From Paroedura picta (lineage: Eukaryota > Chordata > Lepidosauria > Squamata > Gekkonidae), in NCBI RefSeq assembly GCF_049243985.1, contig NC_135384.1, positions 13,450,501 through 13,514,500 on the forward strand: a DNA stretch of 64,000 bases, given 5' to 3'. The translations under genes were made by a program, and so were the position numbers. The first letter of the stretch is position 1; each line of letters begins with the position of its first letter. This document shows positions 32,564-43,520 of this stretch, one piece after another. A model generated the notes under the pieces. That model did not search any database. It saw only the letters and a list, made by a program, of their open reading frames with translations, and was not told the origin of the DNA.

Positions 32564-33481
32564 ATGGACAATCAGACCACAGTGACTTATTTTGTCCTCT
32601 TAGGGTTTTCTGCAAGTCCACCAGTCCAAATTTTTCTTTTCCTGCTTTTTCTATTTATATACATGGCAACTCTTTTAGGAAATTTGGCAATTTTAACAGT
32701 AATATGGAACAACAGTCATCTCCAGAGCCCCATGTACTTTTTCCTGAGTCACCTGTCTTTTATCGACATCTGTTTTTCCTCAGTTACCGTACCGAAACTT
32801 CTAGAGAACTTCTCCTCGAGCCAGATAATATCATATGGGGGCTGCCTGGTCCAGATATTCTTCATCCTTAGCACAGCGTCCAGTGAAAGTTTCATCCTGG
32901 CAGTGATGGCTTATGACCGATATGCTGCCATTTGCAAGCCCCTTCATTATGTACAAATCATGAACAAATTATGGTGTAGATGTCTAGCAGGAGGTGCATG
33001 GGCCTTTGCTTTCACCCATGCATTTATGAATACATTATTTGTGCTGAAGTTAGTGTTCTGTGGTCCAAATATGATAAATCATTTCAGCTGTGAATTCCCG
33101 TCATTACTTGCTTTATCCTGTACTGAAACTACAACAAACTCTATTTTGTTCTTTATTTCTGGTACCATATTTGCAATTTCTACATTGTCATTAATTCTCT
33201 TTTCCTACATCCATATATTGTCTACTGTCCTGAAGATGCGGTCAGTAGAAGCTCAAAAGAAAACCTTTTCCACTTGCAGTGCCCACCTCATTGTTGTATT
33301 TCTATTCTATGGCACTGGCTGTTTTAGATATATGAGACCCAACTCTGGTTCTTCAGGAATCTTGGATGATTTTTTTTCCATTCAGTACAGCATTTCAACC
33401 CCCATGCTGAATCCCATTATTTATAGCTTGAAAACTAGGGAAATCAGGGAAGCAGTAAAGAAATTAATGGGGTACAAATGA
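32564..33481 (+). CDS. Olfactory receptor (305 aa), intact
   Basis: A complete class II odorant receptor and tandem paralogue of the gene at 25055-25972. It starts MDNQTTVTYF (glycosylation site at residues 3-5), with LLGN in TM1, SPMYFFLSHLS in TM2, MAYDRYAAICKPLHY at TM3, HFSCEFPS in loop 2, KTFSTCSAHL at TM6 and PMLNPIIYSLK at TM7. The frame stays open upstream to 32429, but the acceptor TTTTATGCAG (AG at 32538-32539) falls in that extension, so those residues are not coding. It shares its first coding residues and length with the paralogue. No defect is visible. Confidence 0.95.
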   Translation: MDNQTTVTYFVLLGFSASPPVQIFLFLLFLFIYMATLLGNLAILTVIWNNSHLQSPMYFFLSHLSFIDICFSSVTVPKLLENFSSSQIISYGGCLVQIFFILSTASSESFILAVMAYDRYAAICKPLHYVQIMNKLWCRCLAGGAWAFAFTHAFMNTLFVLKLVFCGPNMINHFSCEFPSLLALSCTETTTNSILFFISGTIFAISTLSLILFSYIHILSTVLKMRSVEAQKKTFSTCSAHLIVVFLFYGTGCFRYMRPNSGSSGILDDFFSIQYSISTPMLNPIIYSLKTREIREAVKKLMGYK

Positions 33482-33594
33482 CTAATGCCTCATGTTGTTT
33501 GAAATTGTTATCTATTAATCAAATCAGTAAGATTGCCCTTGTTGAATTGTTGACCTAGCAGTAAGCAGTGATTACGTAATGGCAGACTGAAATA

Positions 33595-33718
33595 TGGAGA
33601 ATTGGGGTCAATTCCCCACTCTTCCACATGCAGCCAGCTGGATGACGTTGGGTTAGTCACAATTCTCTTAGAGCTGTTCTCTCAGAACTCTCTCAGCCCC
33701 ACTTACCTCACAGGTCTT
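33595..33718 (+). mobile_element. tRNA-SINE middle fragment
   Basis: CCACATGCAGCCAGCTGG and CTCTCAGCCCCACTTACCTC match the SINE at 53020-53310. Head and tail are missing; the LTR fossil starts just downstream. Confidence 0.65.
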
Positions 33719-33734
33719 TATAAGATGCTTTGGC

Positions 33735-36060
33735 TGTTAGAATTAGTTTGGTTCTATCAATTTGTTGTAGCTTTAACGTGTGCCCTTTGACCTTCCCCCC
33801 CATCCTGCATATAGTTAACAGTACTGGTCTTTGAAATGTAACCAACAGATGTGTTAATTGCCTTGCCTTGCTGTGGAAAACTGCTTTTATGTTGTAAATC
33901 ATGTTGGGACTGTGAGAGCATGGAAATCTCCAGTTCTTGCCTAGAGATTCCCACATGATGACTCTGTCACCAATGATTTGGAATGTTTGTTCTTTGTCAT
34001 CAGAATGCCTATGCTTTTGACTTATACTATGTTATTGTTGTTAGATGTGTACAGTGACTCTAAAAAAAATATTGCTCTCTCCCTTCCTCCTCCATTCTCA
34101 CCTTCTGTCCTTGGTCTCCCCCTGTTATCTCATAGCTGCCTGGATTGTTTTCCCTTTGAAGCTTCCCATATTATTTGGTTTCTCACTTGTGTGTGTGGGG
34201 GGGGGGTCAGAAGACGATATATGCTATGTTTAATTTCCTGAATCCTAGTTCCATCAAAGCTTGTGTTGAGTTAACTTTCTTGCTCTAGAATAAACCCATC
34301 TTTTGCTTAGTCAAAGACTGTCTTCTTGGCAACCAAGGAAACCTGACATATTGTTGGAACTCCCTTTTCTGGATCCATGTCCCCCATTGGACCAACATGT
34401 CTATGGAAGGTGACTCAGACTCCAAAATCTAGCCCAAGGAGGGCATGGCAGAAGCCTCTCCTTGGGACACTAAAACAAGCATGAAGGCTAGCTCCAGTGA
34501 TAGGGGGCCCAGAGGAAGTGCCCATGAGGAAGGGGATACCCAAGGAAGGGAGACTGGAAGCTGCCTGGAGATCCCAGCTGGCAAGGAACTTGTGAGTGAT
34601 CTAGCTTCACTCCCCAAATGAGATTATTTGAACTTCCCAGAAGATTTTCCCTCAGTGCACCCAATTGCATCCTGTGAGGGAAAAGCTCTTGCTCCATGGA
34701 AGAGGAACCTCAAGTGTATCCTGCCCAGGGCCAGAATCCAGGGAACAAGAGTCCTACCCAGCTACCCCAGGGACAGAGACAAGGGAAGTGGCCCTTCTAG
34801 TTCTGGAGTCGAGCCCTCCACTTGAGGAAGGCAACTCCCATGAGGGAATTATAAATCCCACCTCAGGGACTGAGCAGATAGGGGATGCTTTCTCCACCCC
34901 TGAGACAGGTGCCCCAAATGGGGTGGTAGTTCCCTGCAAGGAATATGTGAGTGTGGTGGCCCTGATTTGGGAAGAGCACAAGGGCCTGTGGATCACTCTT
35001 TGGGCCCAGCCACCGTGCAGTTGGTGAGTGCATCTACCTCCACTCTTCACCACCACCTGGATGGGTTGGGGATCCCAACAGGTCTTTCCTATAGTGCTCA
35101 ACCTGCCTTTGCTCCAAGAGGAGGGGGCAGGGTGCCTCTTCTCAATGCAATCCTTAGCCCAGACACTAAGCTTTGTTACTAGGAATGAGCTCTGGGGGCA
35201 TCTGGCAAGCACAAACATGCCATCCTTGGCCTGGGACATTGGGGAGAGGGGCCACCCTTTGAGAATGGGTGTTCTCCCCCATTTGGACTTTTGGCAAAGG
35301 GCACCCCTACAGGTGTGCCTGTTTGGGCCCTCCGTCTACCATGTATGGAGCCCTAGTTGTATGGTAGTCCCCTCCTTGTCCAGGACCAACCAAGAAACCT
35401 GAGGTAAGGAAAGTGCATCATCCTGGGAAAAGACTTTGCTTCTCGCCCAGCGCAAGGAGCCAGTATGGCCTGTTGAACCTAACCGGTGGAGAGTGTCCCA
35501 AATGTGAGATTATCACAGCCAGAACCAGACCAGGCATCTTGTTGAGACTGCTATCCCAATTCTTGGCTCCCGACTTGTCCTCACCAAGAAAAGGAGGGGG
35601 GAGAGGGACCCTTTGTCTTCTATATGACCCTCTAGGAGGAAAAGGGGCAACCGGCCAGAGTTTGAAATGTTATTAAAATTTGTGAGTCACTTCTCCTCAC
35701 ATTCTTGGTTGGGGGCCCTCACTTATTCTCCATGCCTGGGAGTCTGGCCAGCCATGAGAAAGTCAGCTTGTAAACCCTCTGGCCCAAGGAAAGGGGGCAA
35801 AGTCTGCTCTTCCCACCTACCATTTTGGCATATTTGCACAAAGAGTCCAGCGTGGGCTAGCTCTATTCTTTGTTTCACCCCCCTAGCCCTTGCCAATCCC
35901 ACTGTGCAGTGACAGCAGTAGGGGATCCTGGGGGCATCCTGTTTCCAAACAATTGCGGAAGTGAATGTGGAAGTCATAGGTTTTGTGTATGGACAAGCAT
36001 TCAACCCTGTGGACTCTCATGTGCACTTCAATGTTTACCATTTATGTGAAAAATAAATAA
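33735..36060 (+). mobile_element. LTR-retroelement fossil: one LTR and degraded internal region
   Basis: The segment 33735-34348 has the marks of a long terminal repeat: TGTTAG at the start, CTGACA at the end, and a polyadenylation signal AATAAA about 60 bp before the end. A primer-binding-site-like TGG run follows at about 34355. The GC-richer stretch to about 36060 would then be the leader and gag side of the internal region. No second LTR is seen. It is an old, broken, truncated copy; whether it is a Ty3/Gypsy-type or an endogenous retrovirus is not clear. Confidence 0.5.
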
Positions 36061-37707
36061 TTTTGCTCCTTCTAGAGAAAAGAAGATGGCTTTAATTTTT
36101 TTATTGCCAGGTCTACTCTTATGAACGTTCACAAGTCACTGGGATAGGATGCATGCTATATGAAATCAGCTTACAACATTAGCATTTATACTCAAAATTT
36201 CTCATACAGCAACTCTGGAAAATAACACTGCTCAAGACCCTGGAGTAGTATTGCAACTCAGAATAGACAATAGAGAACAGATGGGCTAATAAGCTTCTTT
36301 GTTATAAGGCAGGTCCCTATACAGATGAATCTATGACACCTTCATCTTAAACAGACTTTAAAATAGCTATAATAAACATGCTAGTATTTAGAACATTCAA
36401 CACATGGGTTGATTATGAATGAATCTCCTGGATGAATTGGGACAGGTAGAGAGAGAAGAGGTGGTCACGTGAGATCATAACATCATCCAGTGTTTAAATT
36501 TTAGTGCTCAAGAAAAGATTCTCCAGTCTTTAGACAGCACAGAGATGGAGCAAGCTAAGCTGAGACACACAACCTCTGCCTGTGTTTTTAGTGTGACATT
36601 TTAAGGAAATAAATTGCCAAAGTGCTGATAATCCTCACCAAAACCTCTTCGGAAATTGTCTGGCAACCATATCTAAGTGGGCATTCCCATGGATGAAAGG
36701 TCTGGTGAGTACGGGTGTATTTCTGACTTTATCTTAGGAAAATGAATGATACATTTGAAAATCAGAGTCTACTTTATAAGATGCATGATGTGTTTTTTTT
36801 TTTCAGATGGACTCTTCATGAAATTTTAGTACAGAGGATAGAATAACCAAGTATAGAAAATGAAAAGCTATTCTACCACTACTTCAAAAATTCTGTGCAT
36901 GTTTGCTAAATTTCCCTTCTTTGAGATTTCATTCTTCTAAAGTAAGGACCTAATAATACACCTTACATTTTGCTTAATTGAACTCTGGAGTGGTCATCCC
37001 AGTGGCATTTGAGTCTGGGAGTGAGAGAATGCACAGACAAATTGTTCAACAACTCAGCAAAAGACAAATTGAATCATGAAATCTCTGGAATGTTGGCAGT
37101 GTTCTACAGTTTGCTCCAAAAAATGGGCTTAATTGGTGAATAATTTTACCTCACCACATAGGAGCGAGTGCTTGGGTCAATATAATAATTAATTAAGGCA
37201 CATGCTGTGGAACTTATTACCTCAGACCCTATTTGATGTTGTAAAATGTTGGTCTTCTATAACTGGAAAGATAAGTACCACTTCTTCCAAAATTCCGTCG
37301 TTCTTATAGCTTTTGTTCTCCATTTCTCTGAGGTTTTGCTTATGCATAACAACAACAGTCACTGATACTGCCAAACAAAAAATGTTGACTTGTTCATAAC
37401 TTCCACAGTCTGAAGAGATTTTCTGTCTCCTTACTGAATTTCCCTTGATGTATTCCTTCCACATCAGGCAAAAACCTCCTAGGCTCATTCTGCACATATT
37501 GGATAATGCACTTTCAACGTGCTTTCCCAGTTGTATGGCAGCTCAGTTTTGGAATGTTCTCTGAGACTTTGCTGGTGCTTACTTTCCTCTCGTTTAGGCA
37601 GCTTCTGCCCCCCCCCTCCAATTTAAATGACAGAGCTCCATCATTTCTAACTGGTTTGATGTTTTGCCTCTTGCCTGAGGACCATTTCGTAAATATATTT
37701 TCGGTTG
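36061..37707. other. AT-rich intergenic upstream of OR
   Basis: No gene is recognised. GGTCTGGTGAGTAC near 36700 resembles a splice donor and could end a 5' exon of the OR at 38341, but nothing else supports it. Confidence 0.35.
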
Positions 37708-37887
37708 TACCGTTTATGCACTGGAGGTTTCATGCTGGGCTGCAGGCTGGAGTTTTAGTCATGGAGTTTTAGTCACCTATTCCTGCACCCACATGGAGGA
37801 GCGTTTTGTCTGGTGCGCCTCATCCGGCTCCGATTTGGGCTCCTGCACAGGAGCTGGGGCAGTGAAGTTCCCGGTACATAAACGGTC
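37708..37887 (-). mobile_element. Harbinger-like MITE, copy 3 (inverted)
   Basis: The terminal repeats ACCGTTTATGCACTGG and its complement with one mismatch enclose 180 bp that match the other two copies in reverse. The 3-bp duplication TTG flanks it (37705-37707 and 37888-37890). Confidence 0.8.
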
Positions 37888-38340
37888 TTGCTGAGTTCTG
37901 TTTTATTGATTGCTTTTATGCTGCAGGTTATGGAGCATTACTGATGGTTATCTGACTTTGTGAGCCACTTTGAGCAAGTCTCTAGCAAAGCAGCACATAT
38001 ATTTTCCAAAATACATAAATCAGTAACAACCACACATTGGGCTGCATCCATTGTTGCTGAGGTCATTTCAGTCTCATGCGGATTTTTTTCATGAGAGTAC
38101 TCTTTGGCATAGCCTTTTTGGTGGACAAACAGGAATGGTCCTTCCATTTTTCTCTAGCAAAAAGCTGGCCGAATCCAACCCATTGCAGTTATTCAGAAAC
38201 AATATCCTACAAACAATAGAGCATTATTTCAAAGTTTAAATTGTCTTTCTGTGTTTTTAGAATGGGGAATTTCTAAGATACTCAATAGCAAAGCAATTCT
38301 GTTTGTTTCTGTTTATGCAGGTTGTGCTGAATCACTCAAC

Positions 38341-39276
38341 ATGGCAAACCAAACCATAATAACTGAGTTTATACTCTTGGGGATCTCCAGTGACCCCCAT
38401 CTCCAGGTTTTTCTCTTCTTCGTGTTTCTGATAATATTTTCGATGACATTATTAGGAAACGCAACAATTATGGTGGTGATCAGGATGGAGGTTAGCCTTC
38501 AAAGTCCCATGTTCTTTTTCCTCAGCCATTTAGCCTTTGTGGATATCTGCTATTCCTCCGTCACTGTCCCAAAGATGCTGGAAAACTTCCTTTCAAAGAA
38601 CAAGACCATTTCCAAGAAAGGATGCATTGCTCAGAACTTTTTCTTTTTCCAGTCTGCTTGTGCGGAGGTCTTCATTCTCTCAGCCATGGCTTTTGACCGC
38701 TACGTTGCCATCTGTGACCCACTGCATTACTCAACCATTATGAAAAGAACTGTCTGCAGACAGCTGGTGGGTGGATCCTGGTCAATGGGCTTCTTGTATG
38801 CGATGGTGAATACATTGCCATTGGTGAATGTACAGTTTTGTGGGAACAATACAATCAGTCACTACAGCTGTGAACTTCCTTCCCTCTTGCCATTGTCTTG
38901 TAGTGACCCTGTCAACCATTATGTTATACTGCTCTGTTCAGTAGTAGTATTTGGGTTAAGCTCGTTCCTCCTCACCCTTGTCTCTTACAGTCACATCATC
39001 GCCACCATCCTGAAAATTTGCTCAGCAGAAGGCAGAAGCAAAGCCTTCTCCACCTGCACCTCCCACCTGACTGTGGTCGGCTTATTTTACTCTGCAGCAT
39101 TTTTTCGGTACATGAAGCCCAGTTCGGAATCACTAACAGAACTGGACAAAGTGGTGTCGATCCAGTACAGCATCTTAACCCCCCTGTTAAATCCTATCAT
39201 ATATAGCCTGAAAAACCATGAAATTAAAACCGCTTTACGGAAAAGATTTAGAAACTTTAGGGTTTTTGAAATGTAA
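38341..39276 (+). CDS. Olfactory receptor (311 aa), intact
   Basis: A complete class II odorant receptor that starts MANQTIITEF (glycosylation site at residues 3-5). It has SPMFFFLSHLAFVDICYSS in TM2, MAFDRYVAICDPLHY at TM3, HYSCELPSLLPLSCSD in loop 2, KAFSTCTSHL at TM6 and PLLNPIIYSLK in TM7. The C-terminal tail is a few residues longer than in its neighbours. The frame can be extended upstream to 38251, but the acceptor TTTATGCAG (AG at 38319-38320) rules this out. HYSCE, with Tyr for the more common Phe, is also seen in mammalian OR8S1-type proteins by memory. It is more distant from the two tandem pairs than they are from each other. Confidence 0.95.
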   Translation: MANQTIITEFILLGISSDPHLQVFLFFVFLIIFSMTLLGNATIMVVIRMEVSLQSPMFFFLSHLAFVDICYSSVTVPKMLENFLSKNKTISKKGCIAQNFFFFQSACAEVFILSAMAFDRYVAICDPLHYSTIMKRTVCRQLVGGSWSMGFLYAMVNTLPLVNVQFCGNNTISHYSCELPSLLPLSCSDPVNHYVILLCSVVVFGLSSFLLTLVSYSHIIATILKICSAEGRSKAFSTCTSHLTVVGLFYSAAFFRYMKPSSESLTELDKVVSIQYSILTPLLNPIIYSLKNHEIKTALRKRFRNFRVFEM

Positions 39277-40203
39277 CTCTGCAAATTGTGGAGCACAGTA
39301 AGCCAGCAGGTTTATTTCATATGGCACTGTGGCCAGATGGGATATTTGTCAATATGCAATGTGCATTAAAAAATACAAATATTAAAAAAAAACAGAGTAA
39401 AGAAAGTAAAAGATACTTATAGAGATTATAATTGCAGGTTACGGATTGTCATAAAAGGGCATCAGCCAGCAGGTGGGTCATACGTGATTCATAGAGACAT
39501 ATCCCCAAGTTCTCCTTAGAGGCTGGTATCCCGAACAGAAAGAGATGGTCTTTTAGACATGTGGGAGTCAGGTAATACAGATAAATGTTCCTTGTCAAAT
39601 GGGAATTTTGGGTTGTTGAGGGATCCCTTTTTTCACCTTTTCAAAAATATTAGAGTCTGTCAAGTTGATATGGTCTTTCTAGGGGCCAGGGCATAACTAT
39701 TTGGGCAGGGATAGGGTAGGTTGATCATACTCGAAATAGATGATCAGGAAGCAGCCTCAAGCATCAGCAGTGTCCAGAAGAGTATGTAACTGCCTTTGCA
39801 ATGCAGTGTGGCTGAGAGAAAAGTACTTGCAGTGCGGAGCAAATACATTCTGAACATGATAGTGGCTGTGTGGGGCATGAGGGGAAGGGGCTGTGGTTTA
39901 GCACATTGAGTACAGGTGATGGTAAATAAGGCCAGTGGAAGATGCAGGCGTACTTTGAAAAGGTGGGTCTGACCATAGCCAGGTTGCCTAGCACAGCCTG
40001 ATATTTAAATATTTTAGCCTATCTAATGACATGATTCATGACTGCCTATATAAAGAAACCAGTTAAATCCAGTGCTTGTGTCTTCATTGGGGGAGAACCT
40101 GTGGCAAACTGCACGGCTTTCTTTCTTTTTTCTTTTTAAAGGTTGAGAGAAGGCTATAATTTTTATTCATAATCACTGGGAGACATATATTTGCTCACTG
40201 TTT
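39277..40203. other. 3' flank and intergenic
   Basis: No gene is recognised. Bases 39365-39430 are A-rich, and 40120-40145 is a T/C-rich tract. Confidence 0.4.
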
Positions 40204-40640
40204 GACTGGCAGGAGGGCACCTTGGGGATTAAGAAAGATGTGCACACATTTCCATTGGCCTAAACAAGGCCGTATTGTTATTATTAACTCCAGTGCAGTG
40301 TTGGGGAAGCATGGAAGAGGAAGCCTGACTTGCAGTCAGCCAACCACAAGAACCTACCCCTGTGGCTCCTGGGGCCCAACCAGTTCCCCCACTGGAAACA
40401 CAGGTCCCCTTGCCACTGGATTCCCACATAAGAAAGTGTCCCACCTGGGGTTCCAAGAGGAAGGGTACTCTTCTCTTGGTCCCCCTCAGGCCACCTGGTG
40501 CTGTAAACCCTGGGGTGCCAAGGAGAGGCACCTACCTCCCTTGATCCCACCCAGGGTACCTGGCACTGCGAGCCCCATGCATTCTCTGCCAGGTCAGCCC
40601 CACTCACAGACCTGCTGCCTCATAAAAAGGCCTCTGACGT
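40204..40640 (-). mobile_element. LTR-like dispersed repeat, copy 1 (fossil)
   Basis: Read on the minus strand this matches 55010-55450: the end TGGCAGGAGGGCA, ATTGGC, GGCC and the CATGG...AGCCTGAC landmarks occur in order. The other copy has an AATAAA signal close to this end, which suggests a solo-LTR-type repeat. It is degraded and the family is unknown. Confidence 0.4.
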
Positions 40641-41029
40641 GTGGAGTTTGATGCGCAAACCAAACTCTCCCCAAACAGGCCCCATCCCATGCCAAACCAC
40701 CACCAGAATGAGACCTACCAGACTACATTGCCATCAACATGCCAAATTATTCAGCCACCCTTTAATGGTTACCAGCATCCCAATTTGCCATGTCGTAGCC
40801 CCAGTCCCACACATCAGACTTCATTGCTTTGCCACTACAACCATCTTAGTGGGGACCTCTGGGTCGCAATGGGTAGGCCACCACAACCCCAACCCATGTG
40901 GCAACTCCTTGGAGATTATTCACCCAGAAAATTACAACTTCCTGTAGGAAATGTCCTCCTCCAAATCCCAGCATCCTAGCAGCTAAAACCAGCAATCAGT
41001 GCCCCATAAAGGCAACAGGGCCCAGCTCT

Positions 41030-41660
41030 AATTAAAAGAGGAAAATAACCAATGTTCATGTTGTAATAAAGAAAGGGCTGATTCTTTTCATATGTGGTGG
41101 GAATGCCCCAGAGCTTGTTCATTTTGGGACAAAGTAATTAAAATTATATCTTATAGTTTGAAAATAGAATTACCAAACAACCCAGAATCATCTACCAGGT
41201 TTGCATATGGAACAAACATCCATAATAGCCCACATGCTGACATTAGCAAGAATAAACTTTGCTAAATATTGGAAGGGAAAGAATTCTGTGTTAATTACTT
41301 GGCTTAATAACATTAGTGAAACATCTATTGATGAAATTAACTTATCTGCAAAATGATAAGGATATGGTAAATGTAGAGGAGATGTGGACCCAGAGTAACT
41401 CAAGAATGAGAAGTTTGCTTGCAACAATGGATGCTGAAAAGGAGATAAGATAAATTTGATGATCATGGAGAGTGTAATGTGTGGGAGGTTTTTATGTATG
41501 AAGTTCAATGTGTAGCACCGATTATAAACTGATCTTGACTAACATTGTTTTAGAGTGTTGAATCGGTTTTGGTATTGAGAGTTTTGTAATTTATCCTGCG
41601 CGATAAGTCGTAACCTGTTCAGTTTTTGATGAAATACATTTTATATTATTAATAAAAATA
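41030..41660 (+). mobile_element. L1-type LINE 3' end, 5'-truncated
   Basis: Near 41055 the translation is CSCCNKERADSFHMWWECP, the same zinc-knuckle-like domain as in the L1 at 639-1525. It is followed by FWDKVIKIIS and an AT-rich 3' end closing with AATAAAAATAA. It is decayed. Confidence 0.72.
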
Positions 41661-41939
41661 AGTAGTACTCATCCTGTGCAGGAATATTATGAATCTTAAG
41701 TATGTCTCCAAGGCAATAATTAAGCAGATTTAATCTCATGTACAATCATGCTTAAATGAGATTCTCAGAGGCTTGTTGCAGTGGAGCACTGGCATATTTC
41801 TTCAAGGTCTTACTTATATGTCCCAGGAGTTATTTTATCATGACATCCATTAACGCTCCTGTGATCACACAATAAAGTCTCCTTCCCCCTTCTGTATTCA
41901 GGGACATACAAACTAAACAAATGGAGACATGCACTAAAA

Positions 41940-42095
41940 GGTGAGTGCTGTTTGGTTGGATGAAGTACATCCAACTTGACTGCTTCAATAATTGGATAAA
42001 CCACTTTCCATCCAGTATAACATTCCAACCTCCATGTTCAGTCATGTTGTCTATGGCTTATGGCTTGAAAAACATGGATGTGAAGGAAGTGAAGT
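41940..42095 (+). pseudogene. Olfactory receptor remnant (TM7 and tail only)
   Basis: From about 41995 the bases 'cactttccatccagtataacattcc' align with the OR segment encoding SIQYSI, and 'ggcttgaaaaacatggatgtgaaggaagtgaag' aligns with SLKNxDVKEVK. A small insertion and lost reading frame interrupt TM7 (near 42045-42062). Nothing upstream is recognisable, so this is the last visible piece of a dead OR on the plus strand. Confidence 0.6.
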
Positions 42096-43089
42096 GACTG
42101 AGGTATAAAACACTGGTTTCTTTCCTGAGGTATAAAACACTGGTTATATAAAATTGATAGCTATTAAGCAAGCCATTCAGTGCATAGATCTTATGTTGAT
42201 AAAGGTGTACACTGGAATTAGACTAAATCCAGTTCTTCAGATGCTTGAATAAAACTGTATACATGATATAAGCATTTGATTTTATTGGAATTAATAATCC
42301 ACATGGCTTTAATCAGTTTCACTGTGAACAAATTGCTCACTGTGAACAAATTGTATGACCTGCATTCCAGCATGTTCTGTCGTGTTTTCATCCTGTTTTG
42401 ATGTCTTTATGTTGTCTCTGCTACTGTAGGGTTGCTCAACAAAATCAGAGTCCAGTAGCACCTTTATGACCAACAAATATTTATTCAAGGGTTGCTGGGA
42501 TTCATTTGCTCTTCAGTTTGTTTGGTTTCATTGTTTTATTCAGGTCAACTGTTTTATATTGGTATTATTTTTTAAAAAATTATGTTGTAAACTATAGCTA
42601 AATGAAGAAGAAACATTTGTATTATTGTTATTGTTATTGTTATTGTTCATTTGATTTATTAGATGCCACTCCATGAAATGCACATTTACTGGAATCATGG
42701 AATCATGCTAATGAGAAATAATTATTAATTTGATCAGTTTTCTGGAGAACTGTGTTTAATTTTGCAGTTTAAGACTATAAAAAACCCTACCTTGAGTTTT
42801 AAAAAATCGTTAACATTTCTTGGCATACAACAGTCAGGGAGTCAGTTCTCCTGCCTCATCCAAAGAAGCTTTAGAAATGCCTGTTTTAGCAGGAACAGAG
42901 ATTTGGGAGACTTGAGGTGCTAAAAGTACTCCAGGGGGAAAGAAAAACTTCCTGGAGAATTCAAGGAAGTTTTTATATGACCTCCATAAAAAAATGTGGA
43001 CAGGGAGAGATAATAAAACCTCTTGTCACAGAAAATCGAGTCTCTTTTTTTACTGATTCCATCTATGTAGATGACGTTCTCATTTAGGA
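42096..43089. other. AT-rich intergenic with simple repeats
   Basis: ATTGTT tandem units lie at 42618-42650. A 'gtccagtagcacctttatgacc' fragment at 42445-42480 belongs to the repeat family seen at 30214-30440. No gene is seen. Confidence 0.4.
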
Positions 43090-43520
43090 TCTTGATGAAA
43101 AAAAGGAAAGAATATTCAAGAATTCATTAGCCCTCCAGTCTTGATAACATCCCCAGTAGATGATAAGTTACAAAAAGGATGTTATAAATGTGGTCAATGT
43201 AAACTGTGTAAGCTTATGATTACTGGGAATTCATTTATACATTCAGTCAAAATATTAATATACCAATTAATAGTTTAATTAACTTCAACTCTTAAAACAT
43301 TGTCTATAGTCTGTTATGTCCTTTTCAAAAAATGTTCATGTTCTTGAACATGTGTCAAGGATCCACAATCAAGTTAAGGATGCCCCAATAATAAGACTTT
43401 CAGGACAATAATCATAGACTGGAGGAATTACGCTTCATCAGACTGGACACAATACATGAATTCAAACACACAAAATATGGATATTACAAAGAGGCTGTTA
43501 AGAAGAATAACTAATTTATG
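43090..43520 (+). mobile_element. Penelope-like retroelement fragment
   Basis: Bases 43177-43240 translate as GCYKCGQCKLCKLMITGNSF, the cysteine motif found just before the GIY-YIG endonuclease in Penelope-like elements. Further on, pieces such as NIVYSLLCPFQK resemble the start of that endonuclease. The copy is short and decayed; assignment rests on this motif alone. Confidence 0.5.

Noticed and set aside
34665-35402. Frames of 120-160 codons at 34.7-35.4 kb as a host gene
   Set aside because: They overlap on both strands in the internal region of an LTR-element fossil and have no splice context.
38251-38340. N-terminal extension of the OR at 38341
   Set aside because: It contains the acceptor TTTATGCAG; homology to other ORs starts at MANQT.
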